Notes: generated by a model from the sequence alone, not told the origin. Positions 12,001-21,122 are shown, counted from the first letter of the stretch. The stretch: DNA of 64,000 bases from Sweltsa coloradensis (GCA_024449915.1 JAMZAV010000067.1:124001-188000); one strand, 5' to 3'. Translations and numbers: made by a program.

Positions 12001-13450
12001 AAAAAATAGTGACTTATGAAGTTTTGAAAAAAAAATGTCAACTCTGGTTATATTTCGGTTTCGAAGAAAATCCTTTTAACCATCTAATAGAGATTATATT
12101 CGAGAACACAACTCTAACTCATTTTTGTACTAGGTGGACTTAATTCGTTTGAAAAAAGCTCAACATTTTTGTCTTACGTAAAGGGGGGAAAGGGTTTGCC
12201 ATATGTAAATTCTGAAAATTGGGACGGTGCTAAATTTAACTTTTTCCATGCACATTTCACCTTTTCTACCATGATAGCTATAACATACATTTATACAAGC
12301 TTATTGTAGACCTGTTAATGAATAATGGTACAATTAATTGTTAGATTCACAAAATATTCTTGTCGCCTTATTTTAAGATAAAATACATTTTTATTGTACA
12401 AAAAAGTTATAAATTTGGTATTTGAAAGTTAATTTGTTTGGTTACATTATCAGTTGCTTTTAGAATAAAATCGGGGTCCCAATACAGAACCAAGGGGGAC
12501 GAGGGATACAACTAAAATCGAGACGAGCCAATTTTAAACGGACATAACAATAATATAACAAATAATTCACAATCTACAATTTTTACCAACAATAAAATAA
12601 TTGTCTGCTTTATTAATTTTGTGAATCAATTGAACGACAAAAAGGGGAAATTTTAAAGAAGTGTTAACAGATAAGAAATCAAAATTGTAAAGTGATCAAC
12701 AAGAAATTCTGTAAAGAAGTAGTAAGCTTTATATTTAGGAGAAGGGATTTCAATTTCTATTTAAAGTGTAAAAGCGAATCAGAGTATTTAATTGATGCTG
12801 GTTATTTATTATTCATTGGTTCCACATAACGGAGTCGGTCTTTTGTCGAAAATTGTGTGGTTATTTTTGGGATGAAAATGTTATTGTATTTAGCAAAATG
12901 GGAATATTAGTATCGTCCTCTAGCTCTGGTAGTAGCGATGTTTTTTGGTTTTTTATTTTTATTCATAATAAACTTTTTTATTAATAATTTGGTACTAATG
13001 CACAGCCATATTTATAATAATTTGTGAAATGTTTTTTGTCCTGTCTTTTGTGGTTTTTTAATTGTAAATTTTGTTTGATAAAGATTTCTGGAAATAAATC
13101 GAAATATCACATTTAAATAAATATTTTGTTAACGAACAGTGAAAAAGTCCAATGATTTATATTTATAACGTTAATTACTACCTGTTATATAGTTTCATTT
13201 AGGCATATAGCTGCGCTTGAGTGGAGGGTGGGCTACCCAAACAACAACAACAACAATGACTGTGTGATCCTACCCATCTCCTGTTTCAGGCAAGCCATTG
13301 AATATCACATTAGGCGGTGTGCTTGAGTGGAGGGTGGGCTACCCAAACAACAACAACAACAATGACTGTGTGATCCTGTCTGTGTACAGCTGGAAGCTCC
13401 AGGATGCGCCCTGCACTGGAAGTGCGCGTTACTTCATCTGTGAGCAGTGA
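46..13450 (+). CDS. Secreted sushi / mucin-linker / C-type lectin protein gene (5 exons, with a nonsense codon)
   Basis: Proposed exons are 46-96, 8031-8268, 8924-9187, 11234-11467 and 13290-13450. Every junction has AG/GT signals, and the phases agree throughout (0, then 1, 1, 1), giving 315 codons plus stop. The product is a signal peptide, one CCP (sushi) module, a Thr-rich stretch expected to be O-glycosylated, and a C-type lectin domain at the C terminus. Such proteins are secreted and, in arthropods, often bind glycans or microbes; that role is inferred. Exon 4 contains an in-frame TGA at 11446-11448, so the lectin domain would be cut in half unless this is an assembly error, an allele or recoding. 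The Ca-binding motifs look altered: the EPN position reads YPN, and the WND position reads W-K-L-Q-D. Introns 1, 3 and 4 are long and repeat-filled. Confidence 0.75.
1336..2282 (+). mobile_element. tRNA-derived SINE family A, copy 1, interrupted
   Basis: The head resembles a tRNA (GTTGGTCTTGTAGTTA as A box, GGTTCGATTC as B box). The shared body follows (GACTTAAGTCCATCAG, GGTGACTTTGGAGCCGTCC, GTTGGTTATCGCTCACTCG), and the 3' part reads CTGAGTGGGTAGACTC before a T/A-rich tail. The copy is split by a TTAA-flanked insert at 1685-2195. Further copies are at 10613, 18215, 40757 and 44263. Confidence 0.7.
1685..2195. mobile_element. TTAA-flanked element inserted in a SINE
   Basis: Compared with other family A copies, about 507 extra bases sit between TTAA at 1685-1688 and TTAA at 2192-2195. 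The ends are inverted: CTCTTTCAGGC on the left and, read inward on the other strand, CTCTTTCCTGC on the right. TTAA target duplication is the hallmark of piggyBac-type transposition. No transposase ORF is present. Confidence 0.6.
3405..4470 (-). mobile_element. Degenerate non-LTR retrotransposon (LINE) reverse transcriptase, 5'-truncated
   Basis: On the minus strand the translation contains the polymerase box MYADDMVIYI (around 4410-4440). It continues with the typical later part of LINE reverse transcriptases, IVKPHFDFSASILY and LQKPQNKVMRCI, then the C-terminal pattern YNNLPAEIKEIKSLDVFK (near 3680). The frame shifts several times, so it is dead. The 3' side ends near 3405 in TAAGA/TTATC simple repeats. 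It resembles jockey/CR1-like LINEs; the clade is not determined. Confidence 0.7.
4608..5913 (+). mobile_element. Asymmetric-TIR element H1 (Helentron/HINE-like), interrupted by H2
   Basis: The left end is TTGGAAGAGCG near 4608. The right side has the inverted motif CGCTCATCCAA followed by about 36 bp ending GCGTTTTCCTAGT at 5913. The sequence is interrupted at 5053/5788 by H2; rejoining the flanks matches the uninterrupted copy at 42912-43688. No ORF is present, so it is non-autonomous. Confidence 0.6.
5054..5787 (+). mobile_element. Asymmetric-TIR element H2 nested in H1
   Basis: It starts TGGATGAGCG and ends AAGCGTTCGCGAAGCGGCCT then AGT. The inverted motif CTCATCCATC lies about 45 bp inside the right end. 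Insertion into H1 occurred in an A/T run, and the junctions fit insertion between two T residues. Confidence 0.6.
5994..7175 (+). mobile_element. Asymmetric-TIR element H3 with internal ~180-bp repeats
   Basis: The left end TTGGATGAGCG is at 5994 and the right end is CGCTCATCCAACAACGCG then CTTCCTAGT at 7175. The middle repeats a unit four times (near 6140, 6325, 6505 and 6690) containing GATTCCGGCTAAACCGATAC and TTTTCTGGAGACCTTTGAAA. Internal tandem repeats are common in HINE/DINE-like non-autonomous elements. Confidence 0.6.
7437..8060 (+). repeat. 54-bp minisatellite, about 12 units, carrying a splice acceptor in each unit
   Basis: Units of 54 bp start at 7437 and every 54 bp to 8031, nearly identical. 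Each ends in TTCTTTATCTCCAG, a good acceptor, followed by the start of the sushi exon (AAAGTGGTATCTTTC). Because 54 is 18 codons, all units keep the frame (repeat VSFFTGCTPMCVLYLQKV). One unit has CCAG changed to TTAG at 7811-7814, an in-frame TAG that limits read-through from units upstream. Confidence 0.85.
8031..8268 (+). CDS. Exon 2: sushi (CCP) domain
   Basis: The acceptor TTATCTCCAG ends at 8030 and the donor GTAATT starts at 8269. The translation has the CCP order Cys, Cys-x-Pro-Gly-Tyr, Cys, Trp, Cys (GCTPL, FRCKPGY, AACSKPRKW, IKC). Two further cysteines (NCTR, NCTS), both in N-glycosylation sequons, lie between the first and second canonical ones. The exon enters in phase 0 and leaves in phase 1. 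Its first 40 or so bases are the last unit of the 54-bp tandem repeat 7437-8060, so upstream acceptors are alternatives. Confidence 0.7.
8434..8523. repeat. CTT/TTC trinucleotide microsatellite
   Basis: About 30 TTC units with two CGT variants, lying in intron 2 of the lectin gene. The Glu or Ser runs read from it are artefacts. The rest of this intron (8269-8923) shows nothing recognisable. Confidence 0.9.
8924..9187 (+). CDS. Exon 3: Thr/Ser-rich mucin-like linker
   Basis: The acceptor TTCTTTTCTCCAG ends at 8923 and the donor GTAAGT starts at 9188. The 264-nt exon is symmetric phase 1-1. It reads about 88 residues rich in Thr, Ser, Glu and Ala and ends in a Thr tract encoded by ACC/ACA triplets, then KPTTTPPR. 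Such tracts are typically O-glycosylated stalks between domains. The Thr tract is a coding microsatellite and its length probably varies between individuals. Confidence 0.7.
9455..9892 (+). mobile_element. Asymmetric-TIR element H4, diverged
   Basis: The left part (ATCGAAGCGAAGAC near 9459) and the right end (GCGTTCGCGAAGCGGCCT then AGT at 9892) match H2. The middle shares TCCGATCTTGATTACACTTC-type sequence with H2. It lies in intron 3 of the lectin gene. Confidence 0.55.
9893..10612. other. Part of lectin intron 3 with no gene
   Basis: No exon signal is seen. A short ATGA repeat at 10189-10203 followed by a T-rich run could be the 3' end of a LINE on the minus strand; nothing else stands out. 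Confidence 0.35.
10613..10990 (+). mobile_element. tRNA-derived SINE family A, copy 2
   Basis: The tRNA-like head CTTTTGGTTAGAGGCTCTGC with B box GGTTCGATTCC at 10670 is followed by the shared body and the CTGAGTGAGTAGAC 3' part. It is somewhat shorter than other copies. Confidence 0.7.
11041..11185. repeat. GAAAT pentanucleotide microsatellite
   Basis: Roughly 28 GAAAT units with a few GAAAC and AAAAT variants, ending 49 bp before lectin exon 4. Confidence 0.9.
11234..11467 (+). CDS. Exon 4: N-terminal half of C-type lectin domain, with in-frame TGA
   Basis: The acceptor TGTTTTATAG ends at 11233 and the donor GTAAGA starts at 11468, phase 1-1. The reading YYKFYREYLDWKTAESRC then ADGSHL matches the start of C-type lectin folds (W..A...C...G..L). 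At 11446-11448 TGA stands where the family has Gly in the pattern GATDxxxEG; one G-to-T change from GGA would do this. Frame, donor and the next exon remain intact beyond it. The stop is only 19 nt before the exon end. Confidence 0.7.
11468..13214. other. Lectin intron 4, A/T-rich, no recognised repeat
   Basis: About 1.7 kb of A/T-rich sequence. I see no exon, SINE head or inverted repeat that I can defend. Confidence 0.4.
13215..13271 (+). repeat. Partial duplicate of lectin exon 5 inside the preceding intron
   Basis: GCTTGAGTGGAGGGTGGGCT through GTGTGATCCT is repeated at 13321-13377 with essentially no change, offset 106 bp. The upstream copy lacks an adjacent acceptor; the real acceptor lies between the two copies. 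It looks like a recent local tandem duplication trimmed at its 5' side. Confidence 0.85.
13290..13450 (+). CDS. Exon 5: C-terminal half of C-type lectin domain and stop
   Basis: The acceptor CATCTCCTGTTTCAG ends at 13289 and the exon is entered in phase 1. The translation contains GYPNNNNNNDCVIL, SWKLQDAPC and ARYFICEQ-stop, giving the last three of the four conserved lectin cysteines. The Asn run is encoded by a short AAC repeat. A 57-bp piece of this exon (13321-13377) is also present 106 bp upstream in the intron. Confidence 0.75.
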
Positions 13451-13629
13451 ATATTTTGTTGTCTGCCTGGCCACACTCGATCTGCTCCGAATCTACTTGG
13501 ACTAACTAAATTAGAGTACGTCTCATGAGATCTTCTACTTATATTCATTTTTACTAGGCCGTTTTGCGAACGCTTTTGTCAGTCACGTTGATAGATGAAC
13601 TTTTGTAATAGTTTATTATATATTAATCC

Positions 13630-14085
13630 TGCAACAAGAGTTTTTTTTTGTGGGGAAACCTTGGGGAAACCTGCCCAAGGTACAATGCATACCTATATAG
13701 TGGTTCCAACTAAAGAATGCAGATAGCTCGAAATTGTTTTCCCATTATAACAACTTTGTCAACACAAGGAGTAACTCCATGGTCTTGCACAGATAATTTG
13801 TTTGCGTTGGAAAAGATATTTCTCTTTCATACACAAAGGCGACATTCCATTCACAGCGCATTCATACTATTTCCACCACTTCAAAGTATCTGCATTCTTT
13901 CCTTGGAGCAAGTATTCGATTTAGGACAAATTATGAAGGGATGTCCTAGGTTTATTCTCATTAAAAACCAAGGAAAACCTCGAGAAAAAACTTTCATTCG
14001 GGATTGCCGGTCTCGACTAGATTTGAACCCGGGACCTCCCGAATCAGAGTCGCGCGTTTAGCGTTTGAGCCAACACTGTCGGTTA
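13630..14085 (-). mobile_element. tRNA-derived SINE family B, copy 1, carrying MITE C
   Basis: The minus-strand head contains CGCGACTCTGATTCGGGAGG and B box GGGTTCAAATC. The body includes GACATCCCTTCATAATTTG and the 3' part the TACCTTGGGCAGG motif. A roughly 200-bp MITE (13705-13912) is inserted in the middle. Other B copies are at 17898, 25935, 27496, 40588, 49838, 54893 and 56420. Confidence 0.65.
13705..13912 (+). mobile_element. MITE family C, copy 1
   Basis: The ends are inverted around AAAGAATGCAGAT and ATCTGCATTCTTT. The interior reads AGCTCGAAATTGTTTTCCCA and ATATTTCTCTTTCATACACA. Related copies are at 19903, 20141 (split) and 41550. Confidence 0.65.
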
Positions 14086-14440
14086 TATATCCTTTTATTA
14101 CGGATTAGTGTCCTCATTGTTAAAATGTTTCGTGTCTAATAACATATCTTCGTTTATTGGTAGATTTCGATAGTACTGATAAAGTTTCATCAAGATACTC
14201 CTATCTTGCCCAGTCGAATGCCGAAAATCACGGAAAGGTCGTACTTAAATTCGAAAAAGATCGTAAAGGTACGATATTCATAGGGAGTATTTCTTCAATT
14301 GTATCCAAAAACGTTTCAAGACGAAGTTTGAAGATTTCGTAAGTTCCCATCAAAGAGTGTGAACAATCAGACAAAAGACATTTTAATGGTACTAAAATCG
14401 AAATTTAAGTCTTCTCTACACTCATCCTAAAAATCGAGTT

Positions 14441-15487
14441 GTTACCTAGAGTGAAAAGATCGTGGATTGGGAGTAATTTAACTGTGATTTCAATCTTGTC
14501 ACTTAATACGCGCTAAAATTAAATAAAACGCCTTCCTCGTTTGTTTAAAACGTAAATCAATAATTAAATCGGTAAGTAAAATAATAACTTTCGATGAGTA
14601 TCAATCAACGTGGTTCATATAATATATCTATGTTTTATGACATGTCAGCGAAGGAAGATCACAGCCCGAAAAACGTGTTATTTCTTATCACGAAAGGGCA
14701 AGTTGCTCTAACTAATTTAGTTATTTCGGGTTTACTTAAGGTTATTCGAGTACTGGTGAGTAATGGCCAGCGAACATTATACTTATCTTAACTTCAGAAG
14801 GAAGTTTTAAACATTGATTTTGTTTGGTACTGGTAGTGATGGTTTAATGCAAGATTTTGATTTTTATGCAATATTATAATATTATCTATAGAGTTGAAAA
14901 TTATTTTCAATGTTATCTTATTGTGCCTGCCTGTGTATATTTCATTGTTTTATTAGTAATAAATTTGAGTTTAATATTGTGTTTATTTTGTTTTTAAATT
15001 TAATTTAAATTTTAGTATTTTATTCGTTAATATTTAATTTAATTTATATTTATTCGTATAAGGGTTAAGTTCAACTGTGTATAGAAGAGGTTCTATACTC
15101 AATGAACTACAAAGTGTCACCGTCTTCAGGAAGCTACATACGCCACAATGGAAGACTATAAGGCACAGAGCAAAAGTAGAATATTATTCCACAATTTTCT
15201 GACAACTATAATGTTAACCCCCGCGGAAAATTAATATCCCTCGTAAAAATCTAAATTGTCTAAATTATGTGTATACATTTAAATTTCAGATTTTCAACTG
15301 ATTAAAAATTTGACAATTTAAAATTATATCACTTGATCAAGAAGTGTCATCATTTAATTGGCATCATTTCAATCAAATTATACATCAAATTGATATAACT
15401 TAATTTCAACTTAGATCAATTGGTAACATTCCAGATCAAGGATGTAAAATGTTCATTACATTATTGATGACAACATATAGTTTGTTA
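14441..15487. other. Intergenic A/T-rich stretch without recognised features
   Basis: No credible coding or RNA feature is visible between the lectin gene and the element at 15488. Confidence 0.4.
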
Positions 15488-17757
15488 TTAAACGAGTGAG
15501 CGCAGCGAACGGAGTGATCTCCATTCGACTTAAACGGCCCTTATTGTTTTTCTGCGTGCGTGTGTGTGCGTGTGTGTACGTTGAAAATCAGCCGAATCGC
15601 TGAACAGATTGCGCTGAAATTTTAATCAGACATCCGGTACGAAATTATTGAGAACTGCTAACAAAATCAGGTAGATCCATTGCGATTTAAACCTACAAGA
15701 AATAATAAATTGAAAAATAGGCTTCCAACCTGGCTGTGAAATGCCGTGTCCATGCAAGGTCTGTCGAATGTTGCACGTCAAGGTACCGCCAAATTCAGCT
15801 CGTAGATTGAGTAAACCTTGCAATATTTTCACGTATTTCGTACTGGCTATATGTTTTCCTCGGTTTTGTCACAGATGATGGACTACACTGCGTTATATGC
15901 ATTTCAAAACATGTTTAATAATTTTTAAAATACAATCCAGAAATTACACAATCTTTCTGGACCAGGGGATTGAACCCACGTCTCCCATATTTTGGCTATA
16001 CGCGTTTCCAAGCAAAGATAGATGGTAGCACTAAAACGCAACATGTCGGACCGATCAGTGATAGAGGAGAGCTGCTTACGGCGGGCGCTGTATATTCAGT
16101 TGGCTTCAACTTGATTTTTGTTACATTTCTGATCATTTGCGAAAACATTGTTGATTATGTCACATCGTCCGCGTATTTAATTAGTAAAATTCGTAAGTTT
16201 TGGGGATCGGCTTTGTTAATAACGGGAATTTAATGGCATTTTTAATTACAACAAATAATTGAGATTATTTGATGATATGAGCTCGAAAAGAACAAACCAC
16301 ACTGTTAAACTATTAAATACAGAAACAAGTGTATAAAAAAATGTTGAATGATGAAGATCGATGATATTTTGCCAAGAAAATGTTGCCCAATACTAATAAT
16401 TTCAATAATTTACTTGATATCCAAAATCAAAAGAGATTCTAGCAAATTATAGCCCTACACTTGTTTTGCACTTTTTCTACTTCGTTTTACAATGTAAACG
16501 AAATCGGAGTAGGCCTATATATATATTTATCTAGTATACACTTAGGACTTCCGGTTGTTTAAATATACATTTTATGAAAAGGAGGCCTATTGAATAGCTG
16601 ATGGCCTATTTTTATTATTGTTTTGTATGTCAATGATGGCATGACGCGTCATTCTGCAGACAGCTTTTAAATCTTGTAGGTCATATCATTATACTTATTC
16701 TATAGTTATAATATAAATCGTATTTATTATGATATTATGTAAAATATTATGTATTAAATATTGGTAATGAACAATGACGGTAAATGGTATATGTAGGCCT
16801 ACATTAATTATATAAGGTAGAAAAGGAGTTGGGACTTGTGCATAAGCGCTAATACAATTAATATTATATTTTTTATTGTTTTGTTATTGTTATTATAAGT
16901 ATGACTTTATTTATATTAAAATCATAACATAACGAAAGAAGTATATCTCAATTAAAAGTGCCATAAGAAGCGAGCGATACTGTATGTGTGTGTTTACTAT
17001 GAGTTGTGAACATTCTTGACTGTGTGAATTTGATTTAGTATTTATATCGTACCCTGTTAGCTTATATTTGGTATATAGCCTATAAATACCAATGATTTAT
17101 TATGATATTATAATTAGAGAATTGTAATATGGATACAAATGCCATCCTTGGTGTCTCATGGGTGCATTGGGCGCAGGTCTGAATATAGTAATATTATTTT
17201 GGTAAACATGGTCTCGAATCCCGCATATTGGAGAGCGATTTTATTATTTTGGTGCACCCCCATGCTTTTGATAATCATCGATTAACAACATTTTGGGAAA
17301 GCAACGACAATGTACCTGTGATTGTACATATTTAAGTGACAAACACGGAATGACATGTGTTCTTCAGGTAAGCACATAGCGCGCTCCTCCGACTATCACT
17401 GATCGGACAGTTGCATTTTTCGCCACCAGGTAGCAACCCCTTTGCTTGGAAACGCGTATAAGGGCGCTTTAGTCAACTAGACTCGGGAAACGCCAAAGTC
17501 GTTTTTAGACGAGTGAGCGAGTCATGTGTTGAGTACCCGGGAACATATGCATTTAAGATTGATAATTCAATTTATATAAATATAAGTTTTTTAAGTTTAG
17601 TTGGTATACGGGCGCGTCAACTGTAAGGCCATAATGCGCCTCTCTAGCCAATGATAGGCTAGGGAGGCCTAAGGTAGGGGGAAGAAAAGTAATGTTACGG
17701 GGTACTCAACACATGGCTCACTCACTCGTTTAACAACGACTTCGGCGTTTTCCTAGT
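15488..17757 (+). mobile_element. Asymmetric-TIR element F1, interrupted by a 1.46-kb TIR element
   Basis: The left end is TTAAACGAGTGAGCGCAGCG at 15488; the right side has CACTCACTCGTTTAACAACG then GGCGTTTTCCTAGT at 17757. The last ~280 bp (17482-17757) are themselves a palindrome with the CTAGT-type end at both sides. A tRNA-like stretch (GGGTTCAATCCCC on the minus strand near 15965) lies inside. Without the insert the length is about 810 bp, close to F2 (869 bp). Confidence 0.55.
16001..17456. mobile_element. DNA element with inverted ends, flanked by TATA
   Basis: The left end CGCGTTTCCAAGCAAAG is mirrored exactly at 17440-17456. Weaker inverted similarity continues for about 100 bp (GATCAGTGATAG on both sides). 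TATA flanks both ends (15997-16000 and 17457-17460), fitting a TA or TATA target duplication. No transposase ORF is visible. Confidence 0.6.
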
Positions 17758-17897
17758 TCATATTAAATAGAATTCGATTGATGATCAATTCTATGGATCA
17801 ATCTATGGATGGGTACAGGGGTATAGCCATGGTATGACCTCATATACAGCAAGAAAGCGCGGCAATTTAACAGTCGGAATACATAATAATTTATAGT

Positions 17898-18100
17898 TGT
17901 TTTGTGGGAAGCTTGCCCAGGGTGCAATTCATGCCCCTCTTCAGGTGGACAAATGTGAAGGGTGATGGTGGGGGATCCCTTGAATTAACATTATCGGGGG
18001 AAAAAAACTTTAATTAGGATTGCCGGTCTCGAAGGGATTTGAATCCGGGACCTCCCGAATCAGAGTCGCGCGCTTAACGCTCAGCTAACACTGTCGGTTA
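17898..18100 (-). mobile_element. tRNA-derived SINE family B, copy 2
   Basis: The head matches CGCGACTCTGATTCGGGAGG with B box near 18040, and the 3' end matches TGCACCCTGGGCAAGCTTCC near 17910. Confidence 0.65.
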
Positions 18101-18214
18101 AACTGGCTTCAATGCAAGGGATTGAGTCCTCTTGAACAGACCTCGGACATTCCCTTCACGATTGTCCAAATCCTAGAATACCTAGTTAGACACTTTGAGA
18201 GGGACATAAATAAA

Positions 18215-18632
18215 AATAAACAAACAAATTTGTATTTAGAGTCTACCCACTCAGTCATATGATTTTCAGTGAGGGACATAAACCAAAGCGACCAAACCAA
18301 CCCTGTAGGCCCCGACGCAATCTACGAGTGAGCGATAACCAACCAAAGATCGTTTTTTTTTAATAGGAAATAATTAGCAATCAGTGGTATGGACAGTGCG
18401 AACACCCGCGGATCAACGCCAGAATCAACAGACCGATTCAGAACAAATTTTAATTTATTACGTGCCTCGTTGCCAGGACGGCTACAGAGTCACCGTTTTC
18501 AAATTCCTGAGACAAGAACTGATGGACTTAAGTCCAAATCAGAAGTTCCAGAACCTCAGAACCTCTGACTTTGGCAGGAATCGAACCCTGGACAATCTGC
18601 ATTAGAAGCAGGGACGCTAACAACAGCCACAC
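18215..18632 (-). mobile_element. tRNA-derived SINE family A, copy 3
   Basis: Minus-strand copy with the B box GGTTCGATTCC near 18585, the body motif GGTTGGTTATCGCTCACTCG, and the 3' motif CTGAGTGGGTAGACTC near 18240. Confidence 0.7.
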
Positions 18633-18667
18633 ATATATTATATTTCTCATATTTTTCTCCCTCGGCA

Positions 18668-19125
18668 GGTTATCTTCGATTTGACTTTGATTTGACTTTG
18701 ATTTGACTTTGATATTGTTATCGTTCCATATTAATGCACTAAGGCTATTCGAGATGATGAGTGGTGATAGATGAGGATGAAGTATGAATAGAAGGGAGGA
18801 GTGGAAATCCGGTTCCGGCACGTAGCCTAATCCTTTCGATAAGTACTAAGGAAACCAACGGCTTTACGTCCCATCCGACAGGACGGTGTAACTTTGACAG
18901 TCATATAGGTTCCTCCACTAACCCGGACTGCCGAGCAGACGTCAAGGAGAACGAAGCCGTTACACTAGCTCTCGAACCCTCCGTCTGCTCTAACCAGCGG
19001 TATACGTGTGTCTCAGGGCAGAGCGGTCACCCACTCTACCCCTGACCACGCCTGAAGGTTGCTTTACTTCGGTGCTCGAGTGGGAACCGGCTAAACGACC
19101 TCGGCTAAACCGCTGGCTGTTACGA
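18668..19125 (-). mobile_element. 5S rRNA-like SINE, copy 1
   Basis: On the minus strand the head contains CACCGAAGTAAAGCAACC and GGGCGGTCAC-like... the recognisable 5S internal-promoter region is CACCGAAGTAAAGCAACC followed by CGTGGTCAGGGGTAGAGTGG. The body ACTGCCGAGCAGACG (+ strand) and GGACGTAAAGCCGTTGG is shared with copies at 45780 and 56715. The tail is a TTTGACTTTGA repeat at 18678-18712. Confidence 0.7.
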
Positions 19126-19454
19126 GTAATTAAAAACAAAATACAACTGAAGTGTTTTTGTATTAATTTGTCTTACATATTATTTCAATTACGTTCGTTT
19201 TCATATTATTTTGCATTATTTTACTTGAATTAGTCCTGTAATGTATCAGAGAAAAAAATATTCAAACAGATCGAAGATAATAATATAATATATAATATAA
19301 AAAAATCAAAATAATTATTATTATAGCGCACGTCGGCGTGCATAATTCTTGATAATCACCTATTATTGTTTTTATTTTTTTCATGCATTTGTATGGCTAT
19401 TTAAAGAAAAATCAACGGGATATTGTATAAATCAAAATCCGGTTGATTGTGATA

Positions 19455-19810
19455 ACAAGAACAACTAATGTTTCTTTATTTCAACCGGTCGTTACAAAGA
19501 TAACATTACTGATATAAACGTGTTGCTTAGGCCTACCACAATCTAAAGATTGGTCGGCCTACGCACGTTTTGAGAGCTTAACATAGGGTTCAACTCATGA
19601 TTGTGTATCCAGATTTATCAACTTACTTGGAAAACTAAAAACTGCATTTACTTTATATGGTTTTAATTACGTATGACGTTTGATTTTGCATGTAGGAGAT
19701 AAGGCATTATAAATAAAATACATTAGGAAGGAAAGTCTGACCATATGGTGTGTGAATGAACAGTCTTGTTTATTTGTAACTCCAAAGCCTTCTTAAAGGA
19801 TTTGTGCACC
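19455..19810 (+). promoter_or_regulatory. Upstream region of paralogue A, conserved with B
   Basis: About 350 bp before the ATG align with 27842-28188 before paralogue B. Shared blocks include CATGATTGTGTAT, TTGATTTTGCATGTAG and TAACTCCAAAGCCTTCT just before the ATG. A TATAAATA lies at 19708-19715, not exactly kept in B. The shared region marks a segmental duplication and probably the promoter. Confidence 0.5.
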
Positions 19811-19868
19811 ATGCGTATCTGTGTCGTTATCATCATGGTGGCAGTGTATTGGTTCGTTACTGCTGAAG
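19811..19868 (+). CDS. Paralogue A exon 1: signal peptide
   Basis: ATG at 19811 encodes MRICVVIIMVAVYWFVTAE plus one base, a clear signal peptide, with donor GTAAGA at 19869 (phase 1). The same 58-nt exon, with near-identical protein, occurs at 28189 in paralogue B. It joins exon 2 at 24491, also phase 1. MITE C sequence begins about 36 nt after the donor. Confidence 0.75.
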
Positions 19869-19902
19869 GTAAGACACTTGGTTCCAACCGTTTCATCTTA
19901 AA

Positions 19903-20142
19903 ACAACGAGGAATGCAGATGCTTGGTAGTGGTGGGGGTAGAATGAATGTGCGATAAAAGGAATGTCGCCTTTGTGTATGAAAGAGAAATATCTTTTACC
20001 AACTCAAGCAAAAATTATCTGTGCTAGATCACAGAGTTCCTCCGTGTGCAAGATCCACGCTGAGCTAGCGTGAATTGAACTGACAAAGTTGTTATGTTGG
20101 GAAAACAATTTCGAGACACCTGCTTTCTTTCGTTGGGACCAC
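19903..20142 (-). mobile_element. MITE family C, copy 2
   Basis: Inverted copy: GGAATGCAGATGCTTGGTAG at the left and GAAAGAAAGCAGG-type sequence (minus strand) at the right, with the shared interior AAATATCTTTTACCAACTCA-like block. It abuts copy 3 head to head. Confidence 0.6.
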
Positions 20143-20469
20143 TATAGAAGCAGAACGAAAGAATGCAGATAGCTCGGAATTGTTTTCTCAACAAAACAAC
20201 TTTGTCAAATCTATTCACGCCAGCTCCGCTTCGAACTAGCACACGGAGGAACTCTGTCATCTAGCACAGATAATTTTTGCTTGTGTTGGTAAAATATATT
20301 ATATATCCGGTGTAGTCACTTTTTCAATTTCTGTCTAAAGTACTTACATATCAACGTCATAGTCGACTACTATAAAACCAAAGTTAAACATATATATATA
20401 TTACATTACATTTTTAGGTGTAGACCACGTACAAATAACAATAACTAATTTTAAAATTTTAAAATTGGT

Positions 20470-20541
20470 GGCCGCATAGCTCAGTTGGTAAGAGCATAGC
20501 CCGGTAAGCTAAGGTCCCGGGTTCAAACCCCGGTGTAGTCA
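20470..20541 (+). ncRNA. tRNA-like sequence 1 (Thr-GGT-like, atypical)
   Basis: The 72-nt cloverleaf has perfect D and T stems, but its acceptor stem has one C-A mismatch and two G-T pairs. The anticodon stem has only four pairs, and the loop is CCGGTAA with C instead of the universal T33. A-box TAGCTCAGTTGG, B-box GGTTCAAACCC and a following T run would suit RNA polymerase III. It is probably a tRNA-derived repeat, not a working tRNA. Confidence 0.55.
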
Positions 20542-20759
20542 CTTTTTAATTTCTGTCTAAAGTACTAACATAACAGCGTCATAGTCGCCTACTATAAAGC
20601 CAAGTTTAAACATCATATTTCCTAACTCTAGGGTTACAGAGATGGTTTGTATTTCTCCAAATTAATTTCATGTGTAGTCTAATAGGCAGTGCAATCTGCT
20701 CTACACACGTTATTAACAATGTACAAAACAGACCAAAAATTAGACAGTTTTAAATTGGT

Positions 20760-20831
20760 GGCCGCATAGCTCAGTTGGTAAGAACATAGCCCGGTAAGCT
20801 AAGGCCCCGGGTTCAAACCCCGGTGTAGTCA
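20760..20831 (+). ncRNA. tRNA-like sequence 2
   Basis: Same fold as copy 1, with AGAACAT instead of AGAGCAT (D stem weakened) and GGCCCCGGG before the T loop. A T6 run follows. Confidence 0.5.
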
Positions 20832-21050
20832 CTTTTTTAATTTCTATCTAAAGTACTAACATAACAGCGTCATAGTCGCCTACTATAAAGCCAAGATTAA
20901 ACATCATATTTCCCAATTCTAGGGTTACAGAGATGGTTTGTATTTCTCCAAGTTAATTTTATGTGTAGTCTAATAGGCAGTGCAATCTGCTCTACACACG
21001 TTATTAACAATGTACAAAACAGACCAAAAATTAGACAGTTTTAAATTGGT

Positions 21051-21122
21051 GGCCGCATAGCTCAGTTGGTAAGAGCATAGCCCGGTAAGCTAAGGTCCCG
21101 GGTTCAAACCCCGGTGTAGTCA
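21051..21122 (+). ncRNA. tRNA-like sequence 3
   Basis: Identical to copy 1 across the cloverleaf up to the discriminator; followed by TTTTTTT. Confidence 0.5.

Larger units (their letters stand above)
13556..14440 (-). mobile_element. Asymmetric-TIR element H5, interrupted by SINE B1
   Basis: The right end on the minus strand reads AAAAGCGTTCGCAAAACGGC then CTAGT at 13556. Internal H-family sequence (AAAGATCGTAAAGGTACGAT, TTGTATCCAAAAACG) resumes after the SINE at 14090. The far end is unclear. Confidence 0.45.
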
